The notes: generated from the letters alone by a model not told the origin. 64,000 bases of DNA from Candidatus Omnitrophota bacterium (GCA_020632575.1 JACKFH010000003.1:248001-312000), one strand, 5' to 3'. Counted from the first letter of the stretch, positions 52,702 through 62,273 are shown. Program-made: numbers and translations.

Positions 52702-53955
52702 ATGTTCGACCAGTCCACCAGATCGCTTCGTTCCATCCTGGATCACCCTTGGGTTCGAGGCCTCTGCCTGGTCTTGATCCTTTATCCCCTCCTCAAGTTT
52801 GGTTTCGTCCAGCCCTGGGCCGATGGCTATGTCGGTTTCGATTTCGAGATTTTTTATCAGGCGGCGCTCGATATTCGGGAAGGAAAGTCCCCTTACTCGG
52901 ATACGGTTTTTCATGGCGATTCTCCACCCTCTCCCGATGAGGTTGCGGGGGTCTATGTGTACCCGGCTTTTTTCGCGCGACTCCTGATTCCGTTGACTGG
53001 GCTGACTCCGCTCCTCGCCAAGCTTGTGTTTGTCGCGCTGACTTATGGGGTCGTCTTGGGATTGCTCGCCCCTTCGCCTCAATCGGCGTTGGAAGGCATG
53101 GGATCGAAGGGACCTTTCTGGCTTCCGGTTTTCATCCCGCTCTGCTTCTTGTTTTCGTGGGGGCCCCTTATTGAAAACCTTCGCTTCGGCCAATCCAATC
53201 TCTTGACCCTCGCACTTTTCTGCATCGCTTGGAGAATTTCCCAATCCAAATCCCTGGCGCCTCGCAGCCGCGGTCTCCTCGCCGGCGTCCTGTTGGGGAT
53301 GGCCTCCATGATCAAACTGACACCCTTTTTGATTCTTCCGTTCCTGGTGATTTCCCTTGAGTGGTTCGCTCTGGCGGGAGTGGCGATCGGGGTGATTCTG
53401 GCGGTGCTGCTATCCGGCTGGCATTTGACTTGGGAGTTCTTCACTCAAATCCTGCCGGTCGTTTCGACTCTGGAGAGTTCGAGCCGGGGAATCGATTTGG
53501 GTTCGATTCTCGAAAGGCGCTTTCCTGTCCCTGTGAGCGGTTGGCTGGTCGGACTCTTTTATTTGGCGGTTCTCGCCCTCTTCTTTCGATACAGGAGAAG
53601 GATCACACTTGGCGAACTCATTCTCCTCGGCGCCTATCTCCCCACTGTCTTTACCGGACTCTGGTACCATCACTATCTCTTAGCTCTGCTCCCAATCGTG
53701 GTTTTGCTTCCGAGGAGGATTGCCTCGCTCACAGAATCCCTTTCAAGGGACAGCCTTCTCCGTCCGCTGTCTCTTCTTGTCATGCTCTTTCTTTCGTTGC
53801 TGATGGGTTTCTATTATTGGCCGCCTGTGAGAAAAATCCTCGAGGGCGGAACCGGAGAACCCCTGTTCAGCGCGCTCGAAATCTTTGTGATTGGACATGT
53901 GACTGTCTTCCTGATTCTGACACCGCAATTGATTGGACCCGATGAACGAGATTGA
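52702..53955 (+). CDS. GT87/DUF2029-like polytopic membrane glycosyltransferase
   Basis: 417 residues with ~10 membrane helices. The large first loop carries FDFEIFYQAALDIREGKSPY and VYVYPAFFARLLIPL, the pattern of GT87 (polyprenyl-phosphate-mannose-dependent) enzymes. LRFGQSNLLTLALFC is a second family mark. Probably transfers mannose or a similar sugar on the periplasmic side. Its stop overlaps the start of a paralogue. Confidence 0.82.
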   Translation: MFDQSTRSLRSILDHPWVRGLCLVLILYPLLKFGFVQPWADGYVGFDFEIFYQAALDIREGKSPYSDTVFHGDSPPSPDEVAGVYVYPAFFARLLIPLTGLTPLLAKLVFVALTYGVVLGLLAPSPQSALEGMGSKGPFWLPVFIPLCFLFSWGPLIENLRFGQSNLLTLALFCIAWRISQSKSLAPRSRGLLAGVLLGMASMIKLTPFLILPFLVISLEWFALAGVAIGVILAVLLSGWHLTWEFFTQILPVVSTLESSSRGIDLGSILERRFPVPVSGWLVGLFYLAVLALFFRYRRRITLGELILLGAYLPTVFTGLWYHHYLLALLPIVVLLPRRIASLTESLSRDSLLRPLSLLVMLFLSLLMGFYYWPPVRKILEGGTGEPLFSALEIFVIGHVTVFLILTPQLIGPDERD

Positions 53956-55258
53956 AAAAGAAAACGAGCGGGAACCCCAGGGGGTCTATCGGCTACTCCT
54001 TGGATTCCTCGCGCTTCTGATTTTGTACGCCTTCCTCAAGCATGCCTTCATCGATCCTTGGACTCTCCATTACGAGGGAGGGGATTTCACCATTTACTAT
54101 GTCGCGGCCGAAAGAATCGCGGACGGTGATTCTCCTTATCCGATCGGTGAAATTGAAGACTACGAGGGGGAGGGCGCCAGCCCGATTTGGGGGGAGTATC
54201 CCTACCCCCCGATGTTGGCCCGCCTGCTTGTCCCTCTCACAGGTTTTTCCATTTTCACCGCCAAACGCATCTACATTTCGATCGCCTTGGTCGTCTTTTT
54301 CGCGCTCCTTTGGATCCTTTACCGGATGTACAAACCCCTATTAAAAACTTCGGATTTCCTCCCGGTGTGGGCTTCGCTGTTCGGGTGGGGCCCTTTTATC
54401 TACTCCATCCGACTGGGGCAGTGCGAACTTCTGGCCATGCCCTTTCTGGCCTTGTCTTGGATCTTCCTTCTGATGGGGGAACGGCGTCAGAGCCGCAAGG
54501 CGAGTCTCGAAATCCTCGCGGGGGTCGCGATGGGATTCGCGGCGATGGTCCGATTGACCCCGGTTCTGATGATTCCGGTTTTTTTGGTGACCTTTCGATG
54601 GAGAATCGCCCTCTCCTTTATTGTCGGGTCATTTCTCGCGCTCCTTGTTTCCGGTCCGATATCGAGTTGGGAATTCTTCACCCAGGTTCTCCCCACCATG
54701 TCCGATGTCTCGGAGATGCGACACTGCCCCTCCTTCCATGTTCTCATACTTCGCGCCTTGGATACTGTCGCAACCTGGACCGGACATCCCGAGGGGTTCG
54801 GAATCGACCGGCCCGCCTCCATCCTTGGGACTGGGATCTTCTATGCGCTGGTCCTCGGGATTCTATTCTGGCGGCGTCTCCGGTTCAGCACGCTCGACCT
54901 CTTTGTGATCGCCTGTTTTCTCCCGCCGCTTCTGGCCGGCAAGAACCCTCACCATTACACCTTGGCGCTTTTCCCGATCATTGTCGGGAGCGTGCTCGTG
55001 GTCCGTGAAGGACTCTCCGAGGAGGCCGCGATTTATCGTCTTCGGATGATTCTCTGGGTTTTGGTTCTCTTGCCCGCTCTAAACTACTGGGCGCCCGCCA
55101 ACAACTTAATCGATGCAATCGCGGCGAAGGGACCCATTTCCAGGACGCCACTATTCATCCTGGGAAACCTGGTCGCGTTCGGATTGGTGGTCCATCTGCT
55201 CGACCAAAAAAGATTCATCCATCGGGAAAAATTGGAAACGGGGCCGTTACAAGCCTAG
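53942..55258 (+). CDS. GT87/DUF2029-like polytopic membrane glycosyltransferase, paralogue
   Basis: 438 residues, similar architecture to the previous gene: GGDFTIYYVAAERIADGDSP, YPYPPMLARLLVPL and IRLGQCELLAMPFL. A tandem duplicate, now clearly diverged. The ATG at 53942 lies 14 bp inside the previous gene. Charged C-terminal tail. Donor is likely the product of a DPM1-like enzyme such as those at 10979 or 22493 (inference). Confidence 0.82.
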   Translation: MNEIEKENEREPQGVYRLLLGFLALLILYAFLKHAFIDPWTLHYEGGDFTIYYVAAERIADGDSPYPIGEIEDYEGEGASPIWGEYPYPPMLARLLVPLTGFSIFTAKRIYISIALVVFFALLWILYRMYKPLLKTSDFLPVWASLFGWGPFIYSIRLGQCELLAMPFLALSWIFLLMGERRQSRKASLEILAGVAMGFAAMVRLTPVLMIPVFLVTFRWRIALSFIVGSFLALLVSGPISSWEFFTQVLPTMSDVSEMRHCPSFHVLILRALDTVATWTGHPEGFGIDRPASILGTGIFYALVLGILFWRRLRFSTLDLFVIACFLPPLLAGKNPHHYTLALFPIIVGSVLVVREGLSEEAAIYRLRMILWVLVLLPALNYWAPANNLIDAIAAKGPISRTPLFILGNLVAFGLVVHLLDQKRFIHREKLETGPLQA

Positions 55259-55330
55259 GATGGGGTCGTTTGGTCCCCTAATGCAGTTGGATTTCCATGA
55301 AAAAAACCATATCGAGGAGGACAAAACAAC

Positions 55331-55888
55331 ATGAAAAAAGGGCTTTTAGCGTTCTTAGTGACAGTTTGCGTTTGTTCGGCCAGTCAGGCCGCCGAGGAAG
55401 TCAGGTACACCACCGGGTTGCAGATGAACGGTCTCCCGTGCGTTCAAATCGATTACCACCCAACCCCCTATGCCGAAGGTAAGACTTTTGAGGCCATGAG
55501 AAGCGGCGAGTTGGATGATCGGTATATCGGCAATTTCAATGAGGGAGCTCGTTTCGGAAAAGTGGCGCATCTGAAGACGGCTGTCGATCTCCAGATCGGC
55601 GAACTCAAGGTCCCGAGCGGACAATATGACGCCGGTCTCAATGTGGACACGGATGGGAATTTCACTTTTGTCGTTTGGATGGGCGAGGGCGATGAGGCCA
55701 AGGCTCATGGAACGCCCGTGAAACTGATGAAGCATGAAGAAGCGAACTTCCCGAGTCTCACCATGTTTCTGATGCCCGCTGGCGAGGATGCCGGTAGTCA
55801 CCTCCTGGTGGCCTATGGCAACTACTTTGCCACCATCCCAGTCTCCGAGGGTGGGGCCGCCAAACCGGGTTCCGATTCGGCGAAGTAA
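55331..55888 (+). CDS. exported protein, possibly DUF2911-like
   Basis: 185 residues. Signal peptide (GLLAFLVTVCVCSASQA). The body is a small beta-rich domain with GELKVPSGQYDAGLNVD and HGTPVKLMKHEE, loosely like DUF2911 proteins; recognition is weak. GAGGAGG before the ATG. Followed by a strong hairpin at 55934-55970. Confidence 0.7.
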   Translation: MKKGLLAFLVTVCVCSASQAAEEVRYTTGLQMNGLPCVQIDYHPTPYAEGKTFEAMRSGELDDRYIGNFNEGARFGKVAHLKTAVDLQIGELKVPSGQYDAGLNVDTDGNFTFVVWMGEGDEAKAHGTPVKLMKHEEANFPSLTMFLMPAGEDAGSHLLVAYGNYFATIPVSEGGAAKPGSDSAK

Positions 55889-55933
55889 GGTCTTCCCAGT
55901 CGAGGCAAGAAATAGTTGAGGAACCGCCCGAAC

Positions 55934-55970
55934 AGGGTGCGGTTGGAATTGAAAAATCCAACCGCACCCT
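55934..55970 (+). terminator. hairpin terminator (14-bp stem, no long U run)
   Basis: AGGGTGCGGTTGGA pairs perfectly with TCCAACCGCACCCT across a 9-base loop, followed by TTCGCTT. It lies 46 bp after the exported-protein gene and probably ends that transcript. Confidence 0.7.
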
Positions 55971-56031
55971 TTCGCTTATCCAAAACTTTGAACACAATAG
56001 AGAAACATCCCAATTCAAGGACCCCGAGAAA

Positions 56032-56373
56032 ATGACCGAGACCAACGGCAAAATGGTTTCCATGGCCCTCATCGAGGAGGAAGCCAAAAAAATCTACAAG
56101 CAGTATTACAAAGTCACCTTCAAATCGAACGCCCTCGATAAGAAGACCAAAGAACTCATCGCTCTCGGGGTTTCGGCGGCGACCGGTTGTCGGGGTTGCC
56201 TAAGAGGGCATCTCCGGAAATCGATCGGCATGGGAATCACTCTCGACGAGATCAAGGAAACCATCGCGGTGGCTTCCGGGGTCGCGGCGGCTGGAGTGAT
56301 CGACGCCGCGGATATCGCCAACGCGGAACTCGGCATTGTCCTCCCGCCCAAGGAAGAAGAAGTGAATGTCTGA
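56032..56373 (+). CDS. carboxymuconolactone decarboxylase/AhpD-family protein
   Basis: 113 residues, all-helical CMD fold. The CxxC-x3-H motif (CRGCLRGHL) is the redox site of AhpD-type enzymes. ELIALGVSAATG precedes it, as usual. Likely a thiol-based peroxide-detoxification or redox-coupled protein. Its stop lies just beyond the start of the MFS gene (8-bp overlap). Confidence 0.88.
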   Translation: MTETNGKMVSMALIEEEAKKIYKQYYKVTFKSNALDKKTKELIALGVSAATGCRGCLRGHLRKSIGMGITLDEIKETIAVASGVAAAGVIDAADIANAELGIVLPPKEEEVNV

Positions 56374-57649
56374 ACCCCGCGACCCGGGTTCATCGCGTTC
56401 AGACACCGAATCCATTCCCGAAGCGGACTCTTCCTTGAATGAAGAGCCCCAACTCTCCAAACCAAGAATCGAAAATCCCTTTCCGCTCATCTGGGTCGGC
56501 TGGTGGGTGACAGTGATCACTGTCTCCGATCAAGCGATGATCTCCCCCCTGCTCCCCAACCTTTTGAACTATTTCGGAGTGGACATCCAATATGGAGGGC
56601 AAATCACCGGAGCGTACTTCCTCGGAGCCGCTTCGATGACTCTGATCGCCGGCGTGCTTGCCGACCGAGTGGGATGTCGAAATGTGCTGGTGGCCGCGAT
56701 CAGTCTGGTGGCGGTCGGAGAGATCGGGGCGGCCCTCGCCAAATCCTTCGGCCTGTTCCTCGCGGCTCGCACTCTGGTTGGCGCGGGGAGCGCGGCGGCA
56801 TCTCTGGCGCTCACCACCTACATCGGTCTCCACATTCCTTACAAGGGTCGCGGGAAAATCATGGGACTGATCGGAACCGGATTCTTTCTCGGCAACACCT
56901 TTGGTCCATTCCTTGTCACTCAGTTTGTCGCGAGGCTCAGTCTCCAAAGCCTCTTCATTGGGCTGGCCGTTCTCGCCGCAATCGGCTCCCTGCATTCCGT
57001 GTACACTCTCCGCGGTGATCCTCCGCACGATCGTATCGCGGGTTCCTGGAGGGATTATCGTTCGGTCCTCAAGAACCGTGGTTTCTGGGGACTGGTGATC
57101 GTTCAATCTCTGTTCACCTTCGGGGTCATGGGGATGATCCAGTTCTTCGGCGAATGGCTCGAATCGGTGCATGGGATGGACACGAAGGAAAGGGGGGTTG
57201 TTTTTCTCATTGGAGGCTTGCCCATTCTTCTCGGTTCTCCCATCGGCGGTTGGCTATGCGATAAGATCGGAAAAAAACCGTTCTTCGTCGCGGTCACTTT
57301 CTTGCTGGGGAGCGTCACCTGTGTCCTCCCCTACATCGAACAAAACGTGGTTGGTGTGATCGTTCTTTTTGGCGCAGTTGGTTTCGTCGCGGCGGGAAGG
57401 TATTCGGCCTACCACGCCCTCACCACACGACTCATCGAGGAAGAGTTGCTCGGTCATCTCTTGGCCCTGCGGAACTTCATCAACTATTTGGTCGCCGCGA
57501 GCGGAGTGACTCTGATGGGATTTGTCTATAGCTCCTCGGAGACGACGGGGTACATCCGGATGGGTTGGGTGACCACAGCCATGTTGATGGTTTCGATTCC
57601 GTTCCTGATCAGGATGGTGCCCGGAGAGCCAGTGGAGGAAGAGGCTTGA
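56366..57649 (+). CDS. MFS transporter
   Basis: 427 residues, 12 predicted membrane helices. After a polar N-terminal extension of ~45 residues come DQAMISPLLPNLLNYFGV and the MFS loop GVLADRVGCRNVLV with its repeat GGWLCDKIGKKPFF in the second half. Substrate unknown; the fold suits a drug or metabolite exporter or importer. Coupled to the CMD gene. Confidence 0.9.
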   Translation: MSEPRDPGSSRSDTESIPEADSSLNEEPQLSKPRIENPFPLIWVGWWVTVITVSDQAMISPLLPNLLNYFGVDIQYGGQITGAYFLGAASMTLIAGVLADRVGCRNVLVAAISLVAVGEIGAALAKSFGLFLAARTLVGAGSAAASLALTTYIGLHIPYKGRGKIMGLIGTGFFLGNTFGPFLVTQFVARLSLQSLFIGLAVLAAIGSLHSVYTLRGDPPHDRIAGSWRDYRSVLKNRGFWGLVIVQSLFTFGVMGMIQFFGEWLESVHGMDTKERGVVFLIGGLPILLGSPIGGWLCDKIGKKPFFVAVTFLLGSVTCVLPYIEQNVVGVIVLFGAVGFVAAGRYSAYHALTTRLIEEELLGHLLALRNFINYLVAASGVTLMGFVYSSSETTGYIRMGWVTTAMLMVSIPFLIRMVPGEPVEEEA

Positions 57650-58045
57650 GTCGCGAAAGTTTCTGAGAGATGCCTTTTCGCAAATTGTTGAAGACTCTAA
57701 TGAGTGTCATTCCGACGTTAGGAGGAGGAATCTGCTGGGAGAGCCTAATTGAATCGATCTCCATCCGTTACAATCGGTTGGAGTCCGTTTCAACGGACGG
57801 CTCTTTGTGTAGCCACGCCAATTGATTGCGTGGCGAGGTGGATCGCTCCCGACAACTTCGATTGTACATTTGAAGTTCATCCACCCAACAGATTTCTCCT
57901 AACGTCGAAATGACAACCCTTCCAAATCTCCTCGATCGCCCGGTCGCGTTCACCCCTCCAAGTCTTCCCCGATGGGATGGTCCATTTTTCTCTGTAAGAA
58001 ATCCTCGTTTCGTGTCACATATAGGGGTGAAAGGAATCGAAACCG
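57650..58045. other. 396-bp gap holding a MITE-like element
   Basis: The MITE-like element at 57706-57914 takes most of the gap. The rest (57650-57705 and 57915-58045) shows no gene; the last part is the leader of the sigma-factor gene with GTGAAAGG just before it. Confidence 0.6.
57706..57914. mobile_element. MITE-like non-autonomous element with inverted ends
   Basis: 209 bp bounded by ~31-34-bp imperfect inverted repeats: left GTCATTCCGACGTTAGGAGG...GGAATCTGCTGGG, right complement GTCATTTCGACGTTAGGAG...AAATCTGTTGGG. No protein coded inside. Inner short palindromes are present (GTCCGTTTCAACGGAC). No clear target-site duplication was found. The GTCATTTCGACG...GAAATCTG end type is common in dispersed bacterial repeats. 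Confidence 0.75.
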
Positions 58046-58564
58046 ATAGAGGACGCCAGTCGCGAAGAACTTTTTAAGGCGTGGATCGAGGATTATGGAG
58101 GGGTCATTTCCAAGATCGTTCGGGCCTACACCTTCAATCGCCAGGATGAGGACGACCTCTTTCAGGAGGTCGCGCTGCAACTCTGGATGTCGATCCCCGC
58201 TTTCGAAGGGAGGTCGAAACCCTCGACCTGGATCTACAAGGTGGCCTTGAACACCGCCTTCGTGTGGAAACGGAAAGAGGGGAAGCACCCCAAAGAGACC
58301 GACGCGTCCGCCGTGGAGAATGAAATTGACGGAATGGGACTCACACCGGCGAGAGCCGCGGAGAATCGGGAAGACCTGGACTGGCTATATGAGGAACTTC
58401 GGAAGTTGAACAAAGTCGACCGGTCGATCGTGCTGCTCTACTTGGAGGACCTGAGTTATCGCGAGATGGGAGAGATCCTCGGACTCTCGGAATCGAATGT
58501 GGGAGCGCGGCTCTCCCGATTGAAAAGTCGTTTGGCCGACGAATACGCAAGGAGGGCGAAATGA
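58046..58564 (+). CDS. ECF-type RNA polymerase sigma factor, non-canonical start
   Basis: 172 residues if initiated at 58046. Region 2: LFKAWIEDYGGVISKIVRAY and DEDDLFQEVALQLW; region 4: LYLEDLSYREMGEILGLSES with a helix-turn-helix. Region 2 begins directly after the only plausible site, an ATA at 58046 preceded by AAAGG. No ATG, GTG or TTG exists in frame between the upstream TGA (58028) and ATG 58187, which lies inside region 2. Either AUA initiates or a one-base change hides a GTG at 58027 in another frame. Overlaps the next gene (ATGA). Confidence 0.75.
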   Translation: MEDASREELFKAWIEDYGGVISKIVRAYTFNRQDEDDLFQEVALQLWMSIPAFEGRSKPSTWIYKVALNTAFVWKRKEGKHPKETDASAVENEIDGMGLTPARAAENREDLDWLYEELRKLNKVDRSIVLLYLEDLSYREMGEILGLSESNVGARLSRLKSRLADEYARRAK

Positions 58565-59205
58565 CACGCGATCCCTTGCAAGAAATCTGGAAGAAAGAGG
58601 AGGAACCCTCGACCGTGAGGATCGATAAGGAATGGTTGTTGAATCTGGTTCGGAAGAAGCAACGCGACTTCAATCACGCGGTCCTTCGAAGGGACATTCT
58701 CGAGATCGGCATTTTCCTCTTGTGCGCGCCGATCTTCGTTTACTACGGGATCGCGTCAGCCAAAGGTGGCGGACAACATGTTTGGACCTGGTACCTGGTC
58801 GCGGTCGCCTGCCTGTGGAACGCCGGATTCTTTGTGGTCAATCGCATCTGGTGGAAGAAGAAGACCAACCCCACCGACCCCGCCACTTCTTTCTTGGATC
58901 GGTCGGTGTCGGAAATCGAGAATCAGATCTGGCTATTGAAGAACATTCTTTGGTGGTACTTGCTCCCGCCGGGGATCGCCTTTCTCTGCGTTTATTTGCA
59001 ACGCATGATCCAGGAGTCCGGAGCGGTGGAGAGCGCCGAGCAACTCTGGGAAATCCGATGGGATTTTGCATTCTCCTATCTGGTCTTCGTGCTCGTGTTT
59101 GGGATTCTCTATTACATCAACCAGCGGTATGTCCGCACGGAATTGGAGCCACGGAAGACAGAACTCCTGGAGCTGCGTGAAAACCTGATTGGCGAGGAGT
59201 TCTAG
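58561..59205 (+). CDS. membrane protein, likely anti-sigma-like partner of the ECF factor
   Basis: 214 residues. N-terminal charged cytoplasmic part of ~45 residues (DPLQEIWKKEEEPSTVRIDK), then four membrane helices (around 46-65, 76-94, 126-146 and 172-190). Position directly after the sigma gene with ATGA overlap suggests it controls it, like an anti-sigma factor, but the sequence has no recognised zinc-anti-sigma motif. Also possible: a DUF-type membrane protein of other function. Confidence 0.65.
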   Translation: MTRDPLQEIWKKEEEPSTVRIDKEWLLNLVRKKQRDFNHAVLRRDILEIGIFLLCAPIFVYYGIASAKGGGQHVWTWYLVAVACLWNAGFFVVNRIWWKKKTNPTDPATSFLDRSVSEIENQIWLLKNILWWYLLPPGIAFLCVYLQRMIQESGAVESAEQLWEIRWDFAFSYLVFVLVFGILYYINQRYVRTELEPRKTELLELRENLIGEEF

Positions 59206-59250
59206 CAGTTCCGTTTCGTAGCCGGCGACTCACTTGCAGGGATTCAATAC

Positions 59251-59362
59251 CATGGGAACGGCATCTTGCCGGGATTCAATGCCGCGAAGGGGTCTCCAGG
59301 TATCGGGGCAGGGATGCCCCTCCCACAGCATCAGGGGGGAACCCGGCAAGTGAGTTGCCGGT
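59251..59362. repeat. interspersed palindromic repeat, family 2, copy 1
   Basis: Elements GGCATCTTGCCG, CGAAGGGG, ATCGGGGCAGGGATGCCCCT and CCCGGCAAGTGAGTTGCCGG in this order. The 62341-62438 unit has the same layout. Copy 1 contains a 14-bp internal duplication (GGGATTCAATGCCG). Both ends are palindromic. Confidence 0.8.
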
Positions 59363-59394
59363 CTAGAAGTCTCGAAAGGATTCTTTGACCCATT

Positions 59395-61308
59395 ATGCAA
59401 AACTTGATCCTCATGTGTGTGGGCGTCTTTTGGGCGGTGATTGGAGCACGGAGAGTCATTTCCCAACTCCGACAAGGAAACCCAAACTCGGTAGAGAATC
59501 CACCTTCTCCATACAAATGGTCGCGGTTGTTCAGATTTGTGGATGGCATCTTCTGGTTCGGACTGGGCGTCGCGACCCTGATGGGGGCTTTCACCATCGA
59601 TATGGCCGCCTTCTTCCTACCCGGCATCGGTCTATTCTGGTTGATCCTTGGCTTGTACGGGATATTCACCGCCATCTTCTTCTTGAACCGTCGGACTGAG
59701 GAAAACGCCGACTCCGCTTCAGGTGTGTCCGCCCATTCGGAATCGTCTCCACCCACCAAAGGCAAGCCAAATCTGCGTCAGTCGCGACCACGAGCCGTTG
59801 TGATCTCGAGCAGCTTCCTTTTGGTTCTCGTCGGTTACCTCTCACTTTGGTTTTCCGAACTCCAAGTTGGCGCCAAACCAATTGCTGTCTCCCAACCACC
59901 GGAAACAGAGAGCCAACTTGCCGAGATCGTGACCCAAACGGTTGAGCGGGAATTCGATCGGAACGCCCATGTCGGGATGATCGTCGGCGCGGTCGCGGAT
60001 GGCGAGGAAATCCTTCTCGGTTTCGGCAACCGTCGCGTGGGGGAATCGGAGCCGGTGGATGCCGACACGGTTTTTGAAATCGGTTCGATATCGAAAACAT
60101 TTACCGGCATCCTGCTGGCCAAGAGGGTGGAGAACGGGGACCTGAACCTCGATGACCCCATCGTAGATCTCCTGCCCGAAGGTTGGAAACTTTCCAAAGC
60201 GGCTCAGGGGATTACGCTTCGACATCTCACCACGCACACCTCGGGGCTCCCGCGCCTTCCTCCAAACCTGCTTGGTTTGACCACGGTCTTCAAACCCCTT
60301 TTCGGCGGCGACCCTTATCGCCACTACACCGAAGAGAATCTCCGCGAAGCGCTTGAAACGGTCGAACTCGATTTCGCACCGGGAACGGATCGAACCTATT
60401 CCAATTTCGCGGTCGGCCTTCTGGGGTTTTTGCTCGCCACTCACAACGGAACGGACTACGAGACGCTCCTCCAGACCGAACTCTGCGGACCGCTCGGCAT
60501 GGAACGCACGGCCTCGATCAACGATGACTGGCATCTCGATCATTTTGCCGAGGGTTACCGGACGACCGCGAAGGCTGGCTCGATGTTGCTTGCCATGGGA
60601 AGCGACCAATGGCTCCTTCCAAACCCTCTCGCTGGAGCGGGCGGCATCCGTTCGACCGGGACCGACATGATGAAATTCCTGAAAGCGAATATGGGCCTGA
60701 TCTCCACGCCGTTCGATGCCGCGATCGAGTTGTCGCACGAAGAGATCTATAAAGAGAATGACTTCCGGTCGATGGGGATGAATTGGATTCGCGATTTCGA
60801 GGACGACCTCTCACAAAACATCCTCTGGCACAACGGCGGCACAGGGGGGTTCAAGACCTTTCTCGGTTTCACCGAGGACTGTCGGTTCGGAGTCTTTGCC
60901 CTCTCCAACGTGAGCATCAGTGTCGATGGGATGGGGGACAGTCTTCTCAAAGAGCTTGTCAGGGAATACAGCGACCTGGGACCGGTGGCCGAGGATGGCT
61001 ACGCGAAGGTGGCTCCCTACTCGGGAGTCAGCTGGAAAGGCGACCAACCCATCGTCCTGGTGAACGGTCGCTGGTCCCCTCTTGTTTCCATCGATGGCCT
61101 CCCCATCGATCGGATCATGGAGTTCGCCCACGAGGAATTCGGCGACAAAGCCCACAAGAGGTTTGGCGAAGACCTGGTGGAACTCCTTTCGAAGATGGGC
61201 CACGACCCGGATTGGATGGTGACCTTGGGGTTGGAAACCGAAGAGGGACAAATCCAGGAATTCGAGGTCGCCATGACGGAGGAGAAGCGCGCTTTGGTCA
61301 GGGAGTAA
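59395..61308 (+). CDS. membrane-anchored serine hydrolase of the beta-lactamase (class C/PBP-like) family
   Basis: 637 residues. Four N-terminal hydrophobic segments (residues ~1-160) anchor it. The catalytic domain (~170-520) has SxxK GSISKTF, the YSN motif (RTYSNFAVG) and HNGGTGG in place of the KTG triad. A ~110-residue C-terminal extension follows. Probably a periplasmic esterase or D-aminopeptidase-like enzyme; beta-lactam hydrolysis is not implied. Confidence 0.85.
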   Translation: MQNLILMCVGVFWAVIGARRVISQLRQGNPNSVENPPSPYKWSRLFRFVDGIFWFGLGVATLMGAFTIDMAAFFLPGIGLFWLILGLYGIFTAIFFLNRRTEENADSASGVSAHSESSPPTKGKPNLRQSRPRAVVISSSFLLVLVGYLSLWFSELQVGAKPIAVSQPPETESQLAEIVTQTVEREFDRNAHVGMIVGAVADGEEILLGFGNRRVGESEPVDADTVFEIGSISKTFTGILLAKRVENGDLNLDDPIVDLLPEGWKLSKAAQGITLRHLTTHTSGLPRLPPNLLGLTTVFKPLFGGDPYRHYTEENLREALETVELDFAPGTDRTYSNFAVGLLGFLLATHNGTDYETLLQTELCGPLGMERTASINDDWHLDHFAEGYRTTAKAGSMLLAMGSDQWLLPNPLAGAGGIRSTGTDMMKFLKANMGLISTPFDAAIELSHEEIYKENDFRSMGMNWIRDFEDDLSQNILWHNGGTGGFKTFLGFTEDCRFGVFALSNVSISVDGMGDSLLKELVREYSDLGPVAEDGYAKVAPYSGVSWKGDQPIVLVNGRWSPLVSIDGLPIDRIMEFAHEEFGDKAHKRFGEDLVELLSKMGHDPDWMVTLGLETEEGQIQEFEVAMTEEKRALVRE

Positions 61309-61403
61309 TTGCAAACATTGGGATTTCGAATTTGTTCAAGCGGTGACGAAACGAATTGCCAGCCTCACAAAGGTAAAGGCCTCTTTCAACCCGTCTAAAC
61401 CCC

Positions 61404-62273
61404 TCACCCAAACACCACTGTCTTGTTCGCGTACGACAACACATTGTGAGTCAGATGCGATCTCACCGCCCTTGCTAAGACCTGTTTCTCCAAGTCCCGG
61501 CCTTTGCGGATGAGATCCTCCAGGGTGTCCCGGTGGCTCACCGGGGTGACATCCTGGGCGATGATGGGGCCCTCATCGAGATCCTCGGTGACATAGTGGC
61601 TGGTCGCTCCTACCAGTTTGACTCCGCGCTCATAAGCCTTCCGGTAGGGGTTGGCGCCGATGAATGCGGGGAGGAAAGAGTGGTGGATGTTGATGATCTG
61701 CCGGGGGAAGGCGTTCACGAATTGCCCGGTGACAATCTGCATGTAACGCGCGAGAACGATTAGATCGATTTCATAGTCTTTGAGAACCTCGATCTCTTTC
61801 TTCTCCTGAGACGCCTTTGTCTCCGGGGTCATTGGAAAATGCCGGAAATCCATGCCGTACTCTTTGGCGATGTGGCTGTGGTCCAAGTGGTTGGAAATGA
61901 GGATCGGCATCTGGGCGTGGGGGAGTTCTCCGGCTCGATAGCGCCACAGTAGATCGAGCAGGCAGTGATCGTCCTTCGAGGAAAACAGCGCCACACGCTG
62001 CACCTGATTGGAATAATGCAAACTCCATTTCATCTCGAACGATTCCACGAGCCGCCCGAACTCCTGGCGCGTCTCCTCGGTAGAAAGTGAAAAACCCTCG
62101 ACCTCCCATTCCACACGCATGAAGAAAATCCCCGCCTCCGGATCCACATGGTGGTCGGCGTGGGTGATGTTCGCTCCGCGTTCGTGAAGGAATTGAGCGA
62201 CAGTCGCCACCAATCCCTTCCGGTCGGGGCAGGACATCAAGAGAATCGCGGTCACCGGTTTCGAAGTTGCCAT
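61404..62273 (-). CDS. purU: formyltetrahydrofolate deformylase
   Basis: 289 residues. N-terminal ACT domain (LLMSCPDRKGLVATVAQFL), then the formyltransferase-like domain with YMQIVTGQFVNAFP, NIHHSFLPAF and the catalytic Asp in EDLDEGPIIAQDV. Hydrolyses 10-formyl-THF to formate and THF, balancing one-carbon pools for purine synthesis. I chose the ATG at 62273; the much longer open frame to 63911 is antisense to the oxidoreductase gene. Confidence 0.95.
   Translation of the reverse strand: MATSKPVTAILLMSCPDRKGLVATVAQFLHERGANITHADHHVDPEAGIFFMRVEWEVEGFSLSTEETRQEFGRLVESFEMKWSLHYSNQVQRVALFSSKDDHCLLDLLWRYRAGELPHAQMPILISNHLDHSHIAKEYGMDFRHFPMTPETKASQEKKEIEVLKDYEIDLIVLARYMQIVTGQFVNAFPRQIINIHHSFLPAFIGANPYRKAYERGVKLVGATSHYVTEDLDEGPIIAQDVTPVSHRDTLEDLIRKGRDLEKQVLARAVRSHLTHNVLSYANKTVVFG

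Noticed and set aside
59230..59475. Minus-strand open frame over the family-2 repeat
   Set aside because: Encoded mostly by the repeat; a similar frame appears over the second copy, which is repeat-derived rather than genic.
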